DNA of 17,924 nucleotides from Bacillota bacterium (GTDB taxonomy: Bacteria > Bacillota_I > Bacilli_A > Acholeplasmatales > UBA5453). Below, one piece after another: positions 1 to 7,337 of the stretch. The notes below the pieces were generated by a model. The model did not search any database. It was not told where the DNA came from and was given only the letters and a program-made list of their open reading frames with translations. The first letter of the stretch is position 1. Every line of letters starts with the position of its first letter. The position numbers were made by a program, and so were the translations under genes. The stretch lies in the NCBI GenBank assembly GCA_023436805.1, contig JAEZHT010000074.1, forward strand, positions 1 through 17,924. Direction: 5' to 3'.

Positions 1-795
1 TATACAACCAATCTAGTGAATAATAACATCGTTCTTTTGAAAGGCTATATCAAATTACCAAAGCTTGGTGAAGTAAAGATCAAACAACATAGAGCCATAC
101 CCAGTGAGATGATTCTTAAAAGTGTAACGGTATCAAAGACTGGTACAGGTAAGTATTATGTTTCTATCCTATATGAATACCAAAAAGAGATTAAGAAAAA
201 AGATGTAAAAGAATCGATTGGACTCGATTTCTCGATGACTCATTTTTATGTAGATCATGAAGGATTTAAATTGGATTATCCAATAGACATTCAAACAGAC
301 TTCAATAAACTCAAAGTCCTTCAAAGAAGTTTATCTAGAAGAACTAAAGGGTCTAGTAACTATCATAAGAAAGTATTAGAGATAGCCTTGTTACATGAGA
401 GAATCAGACATAAAAGAGATGACTTCCTACATAAACAATCTAACGCGATAGCCAAGCGTTATGATTTGGTGAGTGTCGAAGGTTTGAATCTTAAAGATAT
501 GTCTCAAACAAGTCCATATTACGCCAAACAGATTTCTAGGTTTGGTTGGACGAGATTTGTCTCATTCTTAAAGTACAAGTTGGAAGCACAAGGCAAGACA
601 CTCATGGTGATGGATAAATGGTATCCATCGTCAAAGACATGTAGTAACTGCGGCGAAATTCACACAACACTAAAACTCTCCAATCGAATGTTTGAGTGTA
701 AAGGCTGTGAACTACATCTTGATAGAGATCATAACGCAGCGATCAACATCAACAAAGAAGGATTTAGAAAGTATAAGTTAGCTTTTCAGCTATAA
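1..795 (+). CDS. tnpB: TnpB RNA-guided nuclease, C-terminal 264 residues (5' end cut by window)
   Basis: TnpB is the RuvC-like nuclease of IS200/IS605 elements. It uses an RNA made from the element's right end as guide and cuts DNA at the empty donor site, which helps the element persist. The reading frame is open from base 1 and aligns without gaps to the complete copy at 15027-16127, starting at the YTTN that is residue 103 there. About 22 residues differ by eye. The three acidic motifs are intact: GLDFS (RuvC I), SVEGLN (RuvC II) and DRDHNAA (RuvC III). The zinc-binding pairs CSNC and CKGC are also present. A GTG at 16 is internal and not a real start. Nothing in the visible part suggests decay, so nuclease activity is plausible if the missing N-terminal part is intact. 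Confidence 0.93.
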   Translation, partial: YTTNLVNNNIVLLKGYIKLPKLGEVKIKQHRAIPSEMILKSVTVSKTGTGKYYVSILYEYQKEIKKKDVKESIGLDFSMTHFYVDHEGFKLDYPIDIQTDFNKLKVLQRSLSRRTKGSSNYHKKVLEIALLHERIRHKRDDFLHKQSNAIAKRYDLVSVEGLNLKDMSQTSPYYAKQISRFGWTRFVSFLKYKLEAQGKTLMVMDKWYPSSKTCSNCGEIHTTLKLSNRMFECKGCELHLDRDHNAAININKEGFRKYKLAFQL

Positions 796-899
796 ATGAA
801 TAAGAACCGTAGGGACTACGGGGATAGCCTATTGAGTCACTGGTGATTACACTGGTTTGGATAGGAAGCCCCCACTTCTATAAGTGGTGGGTAGTTCAC
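796..899 (+). ncRNA. omegaRNA (reRNA) region / right end of tnpB copy 1
   Basis: The non-coding tail between the tnpB stop and the element boundary is nearly identical in both copies, which fits the guide-RNA scaffold that TnpB binds. Visible structures are CCGTAG-GGA-CTACGG at 807-821, a CCTAT/ATAGG pair enclosing about 25 bases, and the terminal hairpin at about 869-892. In characterised systems the scaffold also extends back into the tnpB coding region, so the true 5' end is probably upstream of 796. The bases after 899 would be the guide; here they begin GGAGAAAGAA and lie in the RhuM-Fic gene. Confidence 0.7.
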
Positions 900-900
900 G

Positions 901-1689
901 GAGAAAGAACTCGTGGCAAGTTCAGTAACCGAGAAATCCTCGGTAACTGCATCTGATGGAAAAAAATACAAGACTAATCTTTATAATCTGGACGTCATTA
1001 TATCTGTAGGTTATAGAGTGAAGTCAAAACGAGGTGTCATTTTTCGAAAATGGGCAAATCAAATTCTTAAAGAATACATATACAAAGGTTATATTGTAGA
1101 TCAAGAGAGACTTACAAGAAGTCAAGATTATTATAAGGCTTTTGCAAACTCAGTAAAACTCATAGCTGATTTAATTGAGAGAAAAGAACTTGAATCCGAA
1201 GAATCAAAAAGTTTGCTTCAAATCATATCAAAATATGCTTATGCACTTGAAACATTAGATAAATATGATCATCAATCATTAACAATCACAAATATTACAA
1301 AAGACGATAAGAAAATAAAATTAGAATATGAAGATGCAATCAAAGAAATAAAAGGATTGCCTGATTATGGAAAAACACAATGGTTCGGTAAAGAAAAAGA
1401 TAATTCCTTTCACGGTGCATTAAATGCGATTTATCAAACTGCATTTGGAGAAGAGGTTTATCCATCCATTGAAGAAAAAGCTGCAAATCTTCTTTATTTT
1501 ATTGTGAAAGACCATGCTTTTTATGATGGGAACAAACGGATTGCTGCATCTATATTCCTATGGTTTTTAGATATTTATGGCATTCTATACAAAAAAGATG
1601 GTTCTAGAGTTCTTGATGATAATGCATTGGTTGCAATCGTGCTTATGATTGCTTTATCTAATCCGAATGAAAGAGAAACTATAGTTTAA
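901..1689 (+). pseudogene. RhuM-Fic toxin-like protein, N-terminus lost to tnpB insertion
   Basis: The frame encodes the second half of a RhuM (virulence RhuM family) domain, with TASDGKKY and YNLDVIISVGYRVKS typical of it, followed by a Fic/Doc domain. The Fic motif HAFYDGNKR lies at residues 201-209 counted from the GTG at 913, and its catalytic His is present. Fic proteins transfer AMP or phosphate to target proteins and often act as toxins. RhuM proteins normally carry roughly 60-70 further residues before this point; here the frame starts directly at the right end of the tnpB element (899/900). The GTG at 913 has no convincing ribosome binding site. The simplest reading is an RhuM-Fic gene split by insertion, with the missing 5' part beyond the left edge of the element. 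Expression of a shortened Fic domain from GTG 913 or ATG codons further in cannot be excluded. Confidence 0.75.
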
Positions 1690-2032
1690 ATTTTCATAAA
1701 CTTAATTAATAAAAATAATTAGCAAAGTTGCCTAATATTAGTGTGTTATTGTAACCTAGTTTGCACGTGAAGTAAAGATATTCGTACTAGTCTAGTCTGG
1801 CAAACACTGAAAAAAACGCGAACCCCTGAGGGTCACCAATAAAATCGATTAAGCTCTTTCCGCCACAAGGTAGAGCTTCTTTTTCTAAATAGGTACAAAA
1901 TGTGAATTTGAATAAATCAAAATGTATTTGTGTTTTTCACCAAAATAAAGTAGAGGTCAAATATGTACACCATAAATCTATACAACCCTCATCAGAGTAC
2001 AAGACACCAAGGCTGCACTAAATTTACCTAGT
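1690..2032. other. Gene-free stretch between fic remnant and relBE
   Basis: About 340 bases without a credible gene. I see a terminator-like hairpin (1851-1885), a short ACCC-CTGA-GGGT hairpin near 1822, and a weak GTTTGC/GCAAAC inverted pair (1759-1764 and 1800-1805). No tRNA, IS end or conserved RNA could be recognised. Confidence 0.5.
1851..1885 (+). terminator. Probable intrinsic terminator
   Basis: AAGCTCT (1851-1857) pairs perfectly with AGAGCTT (1872-1878), with an additional CC/GG possible in the loop, followed by a short T-rich run (1879-1885). It would end transcription coming from the fic remnant. The 14-base loop makes it weaker than the others in this window. Confidence 0.5.
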
Positions 2033-2079
2033 GTAGTACATTGTATTGCGTTATTTGTCGACTTGTAGTACAATGTATT
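2033..2079 (+). promoter_or_regulatory. relBE promoter with two TACAWTGTA operators
   Basis: The 15-mer GTAGTACAWTGTATT occurs at 2033-2047 and again at 2065-2079, 32 bp apart, about three helical turns. Each holds a perfect 9-bp palindrome, TACATTGTA or TACAATGTA. A promoter can be read as TTGCGT (2046-2051), an 18-bp spacer and TACAAT (2070-2075). The -10 lies inside the second operator and the -35 touches the first. Bound antitoxin or RelBE complex would therefore block RNA polymerase, the usual autorepression of RHH-type toxin-antitoxin operons. The sites are seen; the binding protein is inferred. Confidence 0.65.
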
Positions 2080-2096
2080 ACAGAGGGGATGATGAC

Positions 2097-2318
2097 ATGT
2101 CTATATCCATTAGAATGAACGAAAAAGAGTTAGAACTTATAAAAAAATACGCTGAACTAAACGGTTCAACTGTTTCAGAAGTCATGCGAAAAGCTATCCT
2201 TGAAAAAATCGAAGATGAGTTCGATATTTTTCTTTATGAAAAAGCATTTAAGGCATATGAACAAGACGCTAGAACTTACACCATAGAAGAAGCAAAGTCT
2301 TTATTAGGTATCGAATGA
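2097..2318 (+). CDS. relB: RelB-type ribbon-helix-helix antitoxin
   Basis: This 73-residue protein would neutralise the RelE-type toxin encoded next to it and repress the operon. The N-terminal SISIRMNEKE followed by GSTVSEVMRKAIL is a ribbon-helix-helix DNA-binding fold of the RelB/DUF6290 sort. The acidic C-terminal part (about residues 40-73, ending in TIEEAKSLLG) is the usual toxin-wrapping segment. The ATG at 2097 was chosen because GAGGGG at 2083-2088 sits at proper distance; upstream in-frame ATGs lie in the operator and lack a binding site. The last codons overlap the toxin start (ATGATG), so the two are translationally coupled. Confidence 0.85.
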   Translation: MSISIRMNEKELELIKKYAELNGSTVSEVMRKAILEKIEDEFDIFLYEKAFKAYEQDARTYTIEEAKSLLGIE

Positions 2319-2581
2319 TGTATCGGGTCGAGTTTAGTGAAAATGCACTCAAGACCTTTAAAAAAATAGACAAGCAGATAGTAACGATGATATTTGCATG
2401 GATATCTAAAAATTTAGATGGCTGTGAAAATCCAAGGATACATGGAAAAGGATTGGTAGCAGATAAAAAAGGTATCTGGAGATATAGAGTCGGAGACTAT
2501 AGACTACTTGCACATATTTTCGATGACCGATTAATCATATTGGTTGTTGATGCAGGTCATCGGAGAGACACTTATAAGTGA
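2315..2581 (+). CDS. relE: RelE-type toxin (mRNA interferase family)
   Basis: The 88-residue basic protein belongs to the RelE/ParE superfamily. RelE toxins enter the ribosomal A site and cut mRNA. Visible family marks are the start YRVEFSENALKTFKKID, the central WRYRVGDYRLLAHI and the end VVDAGHRRDTYK. Arg63, Arg83/Arg84 and Tyr87 lie where catalytic residues of RelE occur, so the toxin appears intact. The start overlaps the antitoxin stop by four bases; a second ATG at 2318 is an equally possible start and would remove one Met. The gene is followed by a strong terminator (2664-2693). The target and whether it is ribosome-dependent cannot be told from sequence. Confidence 0.87.
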   Translation: MMYRVEFSENALKTFKKIDKQIVTMIFAWISKNLDGCENPRIHGKGLVADKKGIWRYRVGDYRLLAHIFDDRLIILVVDAGHRRDTYK

Positions 2582-2663
2582 ATTTGACAGTTTAAACCTA
2601 TCAATGTCAATATTAACTCGACAAAATTCGTGAACTAATATGAGTCACCAACTATATAAATTT

Positions 2664-2693
2664 AGACATTCTCATTGGGGAGTGTCTTTTTTT
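2664..2693 (+). terminator. Intrinsic terminator after relBE
   Basis: AGACATTCTC (2664-2673) pairs over 10 bp, with two or three G-U pairs, to GGGAGTGTCT (2678-2687) around an ATTG loop, followed by a run of T. Confidence 0.85.
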
Positions 2694-2823
2694 GACATAT
2701 AAGATAGCATATAAGTTTATATACAGTTCTTGTTTTTCTATATTACAAAATAAACTATAAAAATGTCATACCTTTGTCACAACTGTATGCAATAATAAGT
2801 ACCATGAAAAGGTTGTGATAAAG

Positions 2824-3882
2824 TTGAAAAAAATCCTATTAAGTATGACAATTATTTGGATCTTAATTGTGGTTTCTGGTTGTAATGGTGTGAGTAGTTT
2901 TGATCGAAAGGCCACCAAAATCCCACGGGATGAAACAGGCTATACAATTGTATCTAATGAGGCTAGTGTGGATGAAAATCAAATGATTCTACACAAGGAT
3001 GCCATTGTTAAAACATTAAAAAATCAAGGTATTCAACTTGGTAAATATCCCTACGTGAGTGATGCTCACCTTGCACATAACCTAATACATTTCATATTTT
3101 CAACCGATGTTCGTGCCAATGATAATCAAGCAACGCATACTTATGCATTGGGATACTTGAATGTATTGACACATGAGGTGCATATATCGTCCATAATCAA
3201 TAATATTCAATACTATCGATATGAGCGATTCATCACAGTAGGTGAAGATTATGCGCTCATCAAAGATTATCAAGGAATTCGATTTGTTCGTACCAGTGAT
3301 TATGAAGTTATACAAGCCTTTGATTACCCAAGTCAACTGATGGATCATCAAAAAGCTCAAATCGTGATATTCGAAGAAAATCAAATACGACGCGTTCATT
3401 TTAGTGAAGATGGACAAATGAATGAATCACCATTGGATATCCCAATCCATAACTATAATATTTTATTTGATGATATTTTGATATCTGATAGCGATTCCGT
3501 GGCTTACAATATTATGAATCAAACATCCATGGATTATGAAATATCGAGAACTCATTTTGATAATACAAACGGTTTTTACACCTACAATGCATACCAACAA
3601 ACCATTACGATTGACGAACAATCCATGACAGTGTCCGCATTTTTCGAAAGTTCTGACACTTTGACACAATTTAAAGGATATCTTGACGAATGTAACCAAG
3701 ATTTCAATACGTTTTACATCATTCAATCGAACGATGAAACATACATCATCGCTTATCACGATGGCGGGGGATTATTATTTCTAACCAATTATAGTTATCA
3801 TTATGTGTTTAAAGTCGTTGAAGATTCATTTATATATATTGGCTATAACCCAAAAGGGGTCATCGGTATTTATAAAGCATAA
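2824..3882 (+). CDS. Lipoprotein of unknown function
   Basis: The product (about 352 residues) has a lipoprotein signal: a basic start MKKILLS, a hydrophobic stretch, and the lipobox VVSGC with the lipidated Cys at residue 20. It should be anchored on the outer face of the membrane. The rest is soluble, rich in Asp, Tyr, His and beta-type segments, and I recognise no named family. The start is taken as TTG 2824 because it gives a canonical signal peptide and an AAAAGG at 2807-2812 is well spaced; GTG 2815 in the same frame is the alternative. A four-codon ATG-to-TGA frame at 2804-2818 overlaps this region. The gene stands alone, with the relBE terminator before it and a separate promoter after it. 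Confidence 0.75.
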   Translation: MKKILLSMTIIWILIVVSGCNGVSSFDRKATKIPRDETGYTIVSNEASVDENQMILHKDAIVKTLKNQGIQLGKYPYVSDAHLAHNLIHFIFSTDVRANDNQATHTYALGYLNVLTHEVHISSIINNIQYYRYERFITVGEDYALIKDYQGIRFVRTSDYEVIQAFDYPSQLMDHQKAQIVIFEENQIRRVHFSEDGQMNESPLDIPIHNYNILFDDILISDSDSVAYNIMNQTSMDYEISRTHFDNTNGFYTYNAYQQTITIDEQSMTVSAFFESSDTLTQFKGYLDECNQDFNTFYIIQSNDETYIIAYHDGGGLLFLTNYSYHYVFKVVEDSFIYIGYNPKGVIGIYKA

Positions 3883-3940
3883 CGATGATATCAAATACAC
3901 ATATGAAGTGTAAAAAAAACACCGGTCTCTAACCGTGACA

Positions 3941-3949
3941 TGTTATAAT
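3941..3949 (+). promoter_or_regulatory. Extended -10 promoter for osmC-yczE pair
   Basis: TGTTATAAT is a perfect extended -10 element about 55 bases before the osmC-like start. No good -35 is visible, which extended -10 promoters do not need. Confidence 0.6.
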
Positions 3950-4004
3950 CTTGATGTGTAACAAAGCAATCAACATCACATAAATAACACTGAGGAGACA
4001 TCAT

Positions 4005-4403
4005 ATGAAAGCTGATACAGTCCATTTAAAATTTGATTCAAAATACGTAGGAGAACTCACTTCACCGACAGGTACGATTAAACTTGGTAGTCAAGAACAA
4101 GGTATGAAACCCTATCACCTGTTATTCGGTGCTTTAGCATCTTGTTTTTACGCGACATTTTTAAGTGTAGCTGAGAAGATGCGGGTATCATTTACCGATG
4201 TAGACATTGAAGTGTCTGGAAATAAACGGGATGAAACACCTGCCACATTAGACCAAGTAACGATTCAAATGGTGGTATATAATGGCACCGATCAAACCAA
4301 ACTCAAAAGAGCAGCAGAATTAGGTGCGCAGTATTGTTCGATTCATGAAACCATTTCAAAGGTCGCTCACATCGATTTGGTTGTTACATTTGAATCCAAG
4401 TAG
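4005..4403 (+). CDS. OsmC/Ohr-family peroxide-handling protein
   Basis: OsmC-family proteins reduce organic hydroperoxides with a pair of cysteines and act in the cytoplasm. This 132-residue protein shows the pattern: the MKPYHLLFGALASCF segment with Cys47 on the central helix, and the second Cys111 in QYCSIHETIS. The length is normal for the family. A strong GAGGAG site precedes ATG 4005. The gene is followed after 15 bases by a YczE-like membrane protein, probably in one transcript. Sequence alone does not separate the OsmC, Ohr and YhfA subgroups; the small size and the start resemble the YhfA-like or general OsmC group. Confidence 0.88.
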   Translation: MKADTVHLKFDSKYVGELTSPTGTIKLGSQEQGMKPYHLLFGALASCFYATFLSVAEKMRVSFTDVDIEVSGNKRDETPATLDQVTIQMVVYNGTDQTKLKRAAELGAQYCSIHETISKVAHIDLVVTFESK

Positions 4404-4418
4404 ACTATTGGAGAACTT

Positions 4419-5087
4419 ATGAAAATAAATATCACAACCAATCAAGTGCTTCGTGGGTTGGTTTATCTTTTGGGTATCATCATGACTGGATTAGGGGTCA
4501 ATGTATTATTAAGAAGCACATTGGGTGCAGGTGCATGGGATACCGTCATTTATAATTTACGCGCTTTATTCAAGAATAATCTCAATCTAGATGTCACCTT
4601 GGGTACAGTGAGTTTTATGATTTATTTGGTCGTATTAGCCTATGTTATGTGGTACTACAAACAACTCAAGTTTTTATTTGTCTTTATACCAATGTTTGGA
4701 ATCGCACTAGCGATTGATTTTTGGGACATTGTTGTTTTGGGGAGTTACTTACCAATGGACCTATTCATTAGAGTGCTATTCTTCGTTTTAGGGGTATTTA
4801 TACTAACGCTTGGGTTATCACTAATTATCGTAACCAAATACCCTGCGATGGTCTTTGATGAATTAACCATGATTCTAATGAAAGTCTTCCATATCAAGAG
4901 TTTCTTTCTATCACGCATGTACATTGAATTATTCGCCATCGTTTTAGCAACCATCTTCGGATTTTTAAGTAATATTGGCTTTGGTGCGGTTAATTTTGGG
5001 AGTTTTCTTTTAGCACTCATCATTGGTCCAATGATACAGTTCCAACTCAATTATTTAACAAAATTCATGAAACCACTGTTCAAATAG
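4419..5087 (+). CDS. YczE/YitT-like integral membrane protein
   Basis: The 222-residue product has about five to six hydrophobic segments and the N-terminal signature GLGVNVLLRSTLGAGAWDTV, characteristic of the YczE/YyaS membrane protein family. Its function is poorly defined; a transport role is commonly guessed. It follows the osmC-like gene by 15 bases with GGAG at 4410-4413, and the pair ends at a structured terminator. No catalytic residues are evident. The assignment to the family is by recognition of the N-terminal pattern and topology. Confidence 0.75.
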   Translation: MKINITTNQVLRGLVYLLGIIMTGLGVNVLLRSTLGAGAWDTVIYNLRALFKNNLNLDVTLGTVSFMIYLVVLAYVMWYYKQLKFLFVFIPMFGIALAIDFWDIVVLGSYLPMDLFIRVLFFVLGVFILTLGLSLIIVTKYPAMVFDELTMILMKVFHIKSFFLSRMYIELFAIVLATIFGFLSNIGFGAVNFGSFLLALIIGPMIQFQLNYLTKFMKPLFK

Positions 5088-5110
5088 AACTAAATCAGAT
5101 ATTGAGTATT

Positions 5111-5172
5111 AACCTCACGGTATGTAATCATAACCATTTTCGGTTGTGTATACACAAAAGTGAGGTTTTTTT
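5111..5172 (+). terminator. Long-stem terminator after yczE-like gene
   Basis: AACCTCAC (5111-5118) pairs with GTGAGGTT (5160-5167), followed by a T run to 5172. The 41-base interior can fold further (AACC/GGTT at 5131-5147, and palindromic GTGTATACAC). The interior structure is unusual for a simple terminator but no regulator class was recognised. Confidence 0.7.
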
Positions 5173-5319
5173 GGACTCATTGGAAAAAACAATTTTCATT
5201 AAAACACCAATGCTTGTTTTGGGGCTTATTTTTTATTGGAAATTGAACGATACAGTATAATAAAAGTAGGAACATAAAACATCTCTGAATATCCATAGTA
5301 TAGAAAGCCAGGTGGTCAT

Positions 5320-6039
5320 ATGAAATTAATCGTCAAAATCATCAAAATTTCTAGCATCGTCATCAGTTCACTCGTATTGTTGATGGTCTTGGGTTTGTTC
5401 ATCTATACGAGGGATTCCTATACACCACTGAAAACAATGTACGATGAAATTGAATTGTTGGATCTAGAAGGTATCGAAGTCATCGATGATTTTGATCAGA
5501 TCAGTTATGTGGTTGAACAACCCCTTAAGAATATTGTCATCGTCCCTGGTGGAAAAGTTAAACCTCAAAGTTATCAATACTTGGCTGTGAAATTGGCTTT
5601 ATCGGGGTATGATGTTACCATCGTAAAAACGTTATTCAATTTGGCGATACTCACCCCAAATTATGGGGCTAGGTTTCTTAAAGAGGGTATCGATAATGTT
5701 GTTATTGGCCACTCATTAGGTGGCACAGTGGGCAGCATGTTTAGTTCAAATAACGATCGTGTGACTGAGTTGATATTTCTCGCAAGTTATCCCATTTCAA
5801 CTGTTTCGGATAAAAACGTCTTCATCATCACAGGTGAATTCGATTTGGTCTTAGATATCAAAGACGTTGAAGATAGTGAAAACTTATTACCAGAAGGGTA
5901 TACACTGTTTGAAATTCCAGGTGGCAACCATGCACAGTTTGGTTGGTACGGTCCTCAAAAAGGGGATGGCACACCTGTGATATCAACCAAAACACAACAA
6001 GATATCATTATAGATTTGATTTTAGATTTTATTGAATGA
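5320..6039 (+). CDS. Membrane-anchored alpha/beta hydrolase
   Basis: The 239-residue protein starts with one membrane helix (about residues 8-29) and continues as an alpha/beta hydrolase of the Abhydrolase_5 kind. The nucleophile elbow is GHSLGG (130-135, Ser132); Asp175 in TGEFD and His204 in GGNHAQFG complete the triad. VIVPGG (74-78) fits the oxyanion-hole strand. It would hydrolyse an ester or similar bond at the outer membrane face; the substrate is unknown. GHSLGG followed by a small-residue helix and NHAQFGWYG occur in a group of Gram-positive proteins of this type. AGGTGG at 5310-5315 supports the start, and a TATAAT lies at 5256-5261. It is a single-gene unit. Confidence 0.85.
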   Translation: MKLIVKIIKISSIVISSLVLLMVLGLFIYTRDSYTPLKTMYDEIELLDLEGIEVIDDFDQISYVVEQPLKNIVIVPGGKVKPQSYQYLAVKLALSGYDVTIVKTLFNLAILTPNYGARFLKEGIDNVVIGHSLGGTVGSMFSSNNDRVTELIFLASYPISTVSDKNVFIITGEFDLVLDIKDVEDSENLLPEGYTLFEIPGGNHAQFGWYGPQKGDGTPVISTKTQQDIIIDLILDFIE

Positions 6040-6187
6040 TGGCGGTGTTCATAGGGCTATTGGATTCATGATTAATGTTATACCAAATGAATCAAACAAA
6101 ACAGTACTTTAGGATTTGAATCAAGTCCAAACATTTGATTTTTATAAAAGCAAGACTTAAAACCATAAAGTTAAGAGGTAGGATATC

Positions 6188-6811
6188 ATGATAGAAAAAT
6201 TACTCAAAGATAAAAATATTCAATGGCTTCAAGTACCAGAAACACATCAAACCTTAATACAAACCTATCCCTCAATATCAAAAGCCCCATTCGATGTTGT
6301 TTTTTCGTTTGTTTATACATTAAATGAGTTGTCACAAGCCATCATAGAAGCTGAAAAAAACCTTCAACCGGATGGTATGTTGTACCTATGTTACCCCAAA
6401 CTTAAGAATGCTTTAGGGGTAGCAGGGATACATCGTGACCATATTTTTCCCTATCTTAAAGTTAATGAAGATACAGGCTACATCGGTGATAGTCAAATGC
6501 GTTTCAATCGTATGATTTCATTGGATGAGAACTATACTTTATTAGGCGTAAAACATGATAAGAAGATGAAATCACGATCAGCCACATCGATGAAAGTCGA
6601 AGATTATGAACATCACATTTCGGACATCATAAACCTATTGAAAAACGAACCTTGTCTTAAATTCTATGAAGCATTAACCCCAGGGTATCAAAAAGGGTGG
6701 GCTAGATACATCTTTTCAGCGAAAACAAGTGAAACCAAACAAAAACGTATTGATGAGATGATTGTACTACTCAATCAAGGAATCAAATCCAAAGATTTGG
6801 CAAATAAGTGA
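6188..6811 (+). CDS. YdeI/OmdA-domain protein with methyltransferase-like N-terminal part
   Basis: Residues about 158-199 (FYEALTPGYQKGWARYIFSAK, then ETKQKRIDEMI) match the C-terminal domain of YdeI/OmpD-associated proteins, linked in the literature to protection against cationic peptides and to unknown roles. Residues 34-75 (DVVFSFVYTLNEL, LQPDGMLYLCYPK) resemble the late strands of a class I methyltransferase or DUF3052-like fold, but no SAM-binding glycine motif is visible, so catalysis is doubtful. AAGAGGTAGG before ATG 6188 supports the start. It stands alone, with no clear terminator after it. Family membership of the C-terminal part is fairly sure; the role is not. Confidence 0.7.
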   Translation: MIEKLLKDKNIQWLQVPETHQTLIQTYPSISKAPFDVVFSFVYTLNELSQAIIEAEKNLQPDGMLYLCYPKLKNALGVAGIHRDHIFPYLKVNEDTGYIGDSQMRFNRMISLDENYTLLGVKHDKKMKSRSATSMKVEDYEHHISDIINLLKNEPCLKFYEALTPGYQKGWARYIFSAKTSETKQKRIDEMIVLLNQGIKSKDLANK

Positions 6812-6847
6812 TTTTTGCGCATAACATGTGATAAATAGGTATCGTCA

Positions 6848-6856
6848 TGCTAGAAT
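6848..6856 (+). promoter_or_regulatory. Extended -10 promoter
   Basis: TGCTAGAAT is an extended -10 element (one mismatch to TATAAT) about 30 bases before the gene at 6887. No clear -35. Confidence 0.5.
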
Positions 6857-6886
6857 AGAGTTTGTACGAAAGAAGGTATCTATCAT

Positions 6887-7192
6887 ATGAAAAAAGTTAT
6901 AAAGTTTAATTTTGAAGGCAAAGAAGGGTTTTTGAGCTTGGTTGAAATCAATCAACATGTCTATGCACTGGTAAAGAAAGACACTCCTAAAGTTCAAAAT
7001 ATTCTCTCAACAAGCCAGTTGTTAATCTCCTACGAACTCAAACAAAACGCAGTATTTAGTCCGGTAGAAGCACACATCATTTTTGATGCAGGGATCATCG
7101 AACAAGTTTATCGTCAGTTAGAAATAGAAAAGAATTTATATTTTAAAGCTTTGGATGATTCACTGTGTGTGATTGAAATTATTCAAAAGTAA
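6887..7192 (+). CDS. Small conserved-looking protein, possibly split-barrel (PNPOx-like)
   Basis: The 101-residue soluble protein has its own promoter, an AGAAGG binding site and a strong terminator, so it is very likely a real gene. The order VQNILSTSQLLISYELK, then VEAHIIFDAGIIEQVYRQLE, resembles the core of small split-barrel flavin-binding proteins (pyridoxamine phosphate oxidase-like), where a strand lists residues of the ligand pocket and a helix follows. The protein is shorter than most members, and the match is by eye only. No cofactor-binding residue can be named. Treat as hypothetical with a fold guess. Confidence 0.6.
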   Translation: MKKVIKFNFEGKEGFLSLVEINQHVYALVKKDTPKVQNILSTSQLLISYELKQNAVFSPVEAHIIFDAGIIEQVYRQLEIEKNLYFKALDDSLCVIEIIQK

Positions 7193-7202
7193 AAACATAT
7201 GA

Positions 7203-7231
7203 AAATCGTGGATGTAATCCATGATTTTTTT
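7203..7231 (+). terminator. Intrinsic terminator
   Basis: AAATCGTGGAT (7203-7213) pairs with ATCCATGATTT (7217-7227) over 11 bp with one G-U pair, loop GTA, followed by T to 7231. Confidence 0.9.
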
Positions 7232-7284
7232 ATGCTAGTTGAAGACCATACTTGATAATTTGAAATAAATTGAATAAATATATT

Positions 7285-7327
7285 AAAAATAACGATAAAA
7301 TGATATAATAACTCTGTCGTTATTTTT
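7285..7327 (+). promoter_or_regulatory. Promoter enclosed in a perfect 11-bp inverted repeat
   Basis: The extended -10 TGATATAAT (7301-7309) lies between AAAAATAACGA (7285-7295) and its exact reverse complement TCGTTATTTTT (7317-7327). The left arm falls in the spacer/-35 region and the right arm at the transcription start. Because a transcript starting near 7316 would contain only the right arm, the repeat is more likely an operator in DNA than an RNA hairpin. The repeat and -10 are seen directly; regulation is inferred. Confidence 0.6.
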
Positions 7328-7337
7328 GAGGTGCCAT

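Larger units (their letters stand above)
1..899 (+). mobile_element. IS200/IS605-family tnpB element, copy 1 (left part outside window)
   Basis: The stretch holds the 3' two thirds of a tnpB gene and the element's right end. The end is placed at 899 because the sequence after tnpB matches the copy at 14922-15026 (minus strand) closely up to GTAGTTCAC, with 4 substitutions and 1 indel by eye over about 104 bases, and diverges completely after it. The last structure is a hairpin at about 869-892 (CCACTT pairing with AAGTGG, extended by CCC/GGG past one bulged T), as expected at an IS605-type right end. No tnpA is visible, but the left part of the element lies outside the window. The right flank is coding sequence of a RhuM-Fic gene. 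Confidence 0.85.

Noticed and set aside
1759..1805. GTTTGC/GCAAAC inverted pair
   Set aside because: Only 6-bp arms with a 35-base loop in an AT-rich stretch; likely chance.
2046..2096. In-frame extension of the relB antitoxin
   Set aside because: It lies inside the promoter and operators; ATG 2097 has the binding site and gives the usual antitoxin start.
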